Of a DNA stretch of 64,000 nucleotides, positions 62,056 to 64,000 are shown piece by piece (within the stretch, counting starts at the first letter, position 1; each line of letters starts with the position of its first letter). The translations under genes and the position numbers were made by a program. Origin of the DNA: Rhodococcus triatomae (lineage in GTDB: Bacteria; Actinomycetota; Actinomycetes; Mycobacteriales; Mycobacteriaceae); NCBI RefSeq assembly GCF_014217785.1, contig NZ_CP048814.1, positions 1,984,001 to 2,048,000 of the forward strand. Direction: 5' to 3'. The notes beneath the pieces are model-generated. The model was given only the letters and a program-made list of their open reading frames with translations, was not told the DNA's origin and did no database searches.

Positions 62056-64000
62056 GAGCTGCCTCCATGATCGCCTCGTCGACGTTGGCGCCACGAATCT
62101 CGGCGTCCTTGATTGCCATCAGTACCTTCTTGTAATCGCGTGGCATCACCTTCGCGAAGTGCGCCACCTGCTGCGACCAGTCGGCGAGGATGCGCGCGGC
62201 AACCTCCGAGCCGGTCTCGTCGCGGTGCCGTTCGATGGCGCCCTTGAGCCACGTGTAGTCGTCGCCCTCGAGATCCTCGAGGTCGACCAGTTCGGTGTTG
62301 AGGTTGGCCTCGAAGTCGCGGTCGGGGTTGTAGACGAACGCGACGCCACCGGACATGCCGGCACCGAAGTTGCGTCCGGTCTTGCCGAGGATGACCACCT
62401 TGCCGCCGGTCATGTACTCGCACCCGTGGTCACCGACGCCCTCGACCACCGCGGTGGCACCCGAGTTGCGTACGGCGAAGCGCTCTCCCGCGACGCCGCG
62501 CAGCAGTACCTCACCGCTGGTGGCGCCGAACAGGATGACGTTGCCGGCGATGATGTTGTCCTCGGCGACGAATCCCTCGGCGGTCTGGAGCGGCGGACGC
62601 ACCACGATGCGCCCACCGGACAGGCCCTTGCCGACGAAGTCGTTGGCATCACCGAGCAACCGCAGCGTCATGCCGCGAGGGACGAACGCGCCGAAGCTGT
62701 TTCCGGCGGAGCCGGTGAACGTGATGTCGATGGTGCCGTCCGGCAGTCCCTCGCCGCCGTACACCTTGGTCAACTCGTGGCCGAGCATGGTGCCCACCGT
62801 GCGGTTGACGTTGGTGATGTGCGTGTCGATGGTGACCTTCGTGCCCTGCTCCAGCGCCGGCTGCGCCTGAGCGATGAGCTGCTGGTCGAGCGCCTTCTCC
62901 AGGCCGTGATCCTGCGTCTTCGTGCAGTACGGATCCTGGTCGGTGAAGACGGACTCGGTCTCGGTGAGGATCGGCGACAGGTCCAGATTGCCTGCCTTGC
63001 TGCCCTTCCAGTGCTCGAGCGCCTTCGACGTGTCGAGCGCGTCGACGCGGCCCACTGCCTCGTCCAGGGTGCGGAAGCCGAGCTCGGCCATGAGCTCACG
63101 CACCTCCTCGGCGATGAACAGGAAGAAGTTCTCCACGAACTCGGGCTTGCCGCTGAATCGCTGGCGCAGCACCGGGTTCTGCGTCGCGACGCCCACCGGG
63201 CAGGTGTCCAGGTGGCAGACGCGCATCATGATGCAGCCGGAGACGACGAGCGGAGCGGTCGCGAAACCGAACTCCTCGCCACCGAGCAGCGCGGCGACCA
63301 TGACGTCGCGGCCGGTCTTGAGCTGTCCGTCCACCTGCACGACGATGCGGTCACGAAGTCCGTTGAGCAGCAACGTCTGCTGGGTCTCGGCGAGTCCGAG
63401 CTCCCACGGTGCGCCCGCGTGCTTGACGGACGTCAGCGGGGTCGCACCGGTGCCGCCGTCGTGCCCGGAGATGAGCACGACGTCCGCGTGCGCCTTGGAC
63501 ACACCCGCGGCGACCGTGCCGACGCCGACCTCGGAGACCAGCTTCACGTGGACGCGGGCCTGCGGGTTGGCGTTCTTCAGGTCGTGGATCAGCTGGGCGA
63601 GATCCTCGATCGAATAGATGTCGTGGTGCGGCGGCGGCGAGATGAGGCCGACACCGGGCGTCGAGTGCCGCACCTCGGCGACCCACGGGTACACCTTGTG
63701 TGCGGGCAGCTGGCCGCCCTCGCCGGGCTTGGCACCCTGCGCCATCTTGATCTGGATGTCGGTGCAGTTGCTCAGGTAGTGCGAGGTGACGCCGAAGCGG
63801 CCCGACGCGACCTGCTTGATCGCGGACCGCCGCGAGTCGCCGTTCTCGTCCGGCGTGAAACGCGCCGGGTTCTCGCCGCCCTCACCGGAGTTCGAGCGTC
63901 CACCGAGCCGGTTCATCGCGATCGCCAGCGTCTCGTGTGCCTCCGCCGAGATGGAGCCGTAGCTCATCGCGCCGGTGGAGAACCGCTTGACGATCTCGCT
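62048..64000 (-). CDS. gltB: Glutamate synthase, large subunit, C-terminal part (5' end outside window)
   Basis: 650 codons are visible and the frame is open to the window edge; the N-terminal glutaminase and central domain lie beyond. Seen: FMN synthase domain ([40 protein letters not shown]), the 3Fe-4S Cys group [21 protein letters not shown], and the C-terminal GXGXG beta-helix ([20 protein letters not shown]). Makes two glutamates from glutamine and 2-oxoglutarate with GltD. Normal in all visible respects. Confidence 0.96.
   Translation of the reverse strand, partial: SEIVKRFSTGAMSYGSISAEAHETLAIAMNRLGGRSNSGEGGENPARFTPDENGDSRRSAIKQVASGRFGVTSHYLSNCTDIQIKMAQGAKPGEGGQLPAHKVYPWVAEVRHSTPGVGLISPPPHHDIYSIEDLAQLIHDLKNANPQARVHVKLVSEVGVGTVAAGVSKAHADVVLISGHDGGTGATPLTSVKHAGAPWELGLAETQQTLLLNGLRDRIVVQVDGQLKTGRDVMVAALLGGEEFGFATAPLVVSGCIMMRVCHLDTCPVGVATQNPVLRQRFSGKPEFVENFFLFIAEEVRELMAELGFRTLDEAVGRVDALDTSKALEHWKGSKAGNLDLSPILTETESVFTDQDPYCTKTQDHGLEKALDQQLIAQAQPALEQGTKVTIDTHITNVNRTVGTMLGHELTKVYGGEGLPDGTIDITFTGSAGNSFGAFVPRGMTLRLLGDANDFVGKGLSGGRIVVRPPLQTAEGFVAEDNIIAGNVILFGATSGEVLLRGVAGERFAVRNSGATAVVEGVGDHGCEYMTGGKVVILGKTGRNFGAGMSGGVAFVYNPDRDFEANLNTELVDLEDLEGDDYTWLKGAIERHRDETGSEVAARILADWSQQVAHFAKVMPRDYKKVLMAIKDAEIRGANVDEAIMEAARG

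Noticed and set aside
1-64000. tRNA or rRNA genes
   Set aside because: None was seen by eye in the intergenic gaps; gaps are short and show no T-loop signature. A tRNAscan run would settle it.

Overview
The window is high-GC, gene-dense DNA of an actinobacterium of the Mycobacteriales, most likely Rhodococcus or a close relative (Gordonia, Nocardia). Evidence: GTG starts and 4-bp ATGA/GTGA overlaps are common. There is a two-domain LysX (lysyl-phosphatidylglycerol synthase fused to lysyl-tRNA synthetase). A glpD-tetR / agpS-like-dagK divergent pair matches the order of Mycobacterium tuberculosis Rv2249c-Rv2252. There is also a GabD2-type aldehyde dehydrogenase, a cutinase, a DUF222/13E12-type HNH protein and WXG100/EspC-like proteins. 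No rRNA, tRNA, insertion sequence or CRISPR array was recognised. Both ends cut genes.

Layout. 1-9.8 kb: end of a membrane protein; S49 peptidase and a divergent F420-type oxidoreductase; Rv1733c-like membrane protein; acyltransferase-msrA operon; sodA (predicted Mn type); a YhgE/Pip-like membrane protein; an unknown gene; and a GDT1/UPF0016 cation exporter behind a clear yybP-ykoY (Mn2+) riboswitch. 9.8-14.5 kb: glycerol-3-phosphate / ether-lipid / diacylglycerol kinase block. 14.5-20 kb: HNH protein with a near-consensus SOS box, an XRE regulator-methionine aminopeptidase divergent pair with two palindromic operators, and a PknK-like kinase-ATPase that lacks the usual C-terminus. 20-27.4 kb: dehydrogenase with a strong terminator, M24 peptidase-like protein, RecB-like nuclease, and a copper-type YcnI-CopC-CopD run. 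27.4-31.2 kb: ABC exporter facing a two-component system. 31.2-42.6 kb: GabD2, acyl-CoA carboxylase beta, secreted lipase, enoyl-CoA hydratase/isomerase, nitronate monooxygenase, RraA, epoxide hydrolase, HxlR-quinone oxidoreductase pair. 42.6-50 kb: a catalytic-core-only alanyl-tRNA synthetase paralogue, an S4 protein and a four-gene lysX operon. 50-57.8 kb: amidase, cyclotransferase-like protein, pseudokinase with discoidin-like domain, SDR, thioesterase, molybdopterin oxidoreductase, cutinase. 57.9-60.6 kb: a four-gene type VII secretion-substrate cassette bounded on both sides by near-identical copies of a palindromic repeat. 60.6-64 kb: gltD and the C-terminal part of gltB.

The signals most worth following are non-genic. 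(i) A family of four about 50-bp palindromic elements, all at 3' ends of genes, with covarying stems. (ii) The WXG100/EspC-like cassette bounded by two of them. (iii) Twelve short tandem duplications (14-30 bp units), every coding one a multiple of 3. (iv) The Mn2+ riboswitch with a visible alternative pairing around the ribosome binding site. (v) The paired GGTATnnnnATACC operators between xre and map. (vi) An editing-domain-less AlaS paralogue next to LysX.
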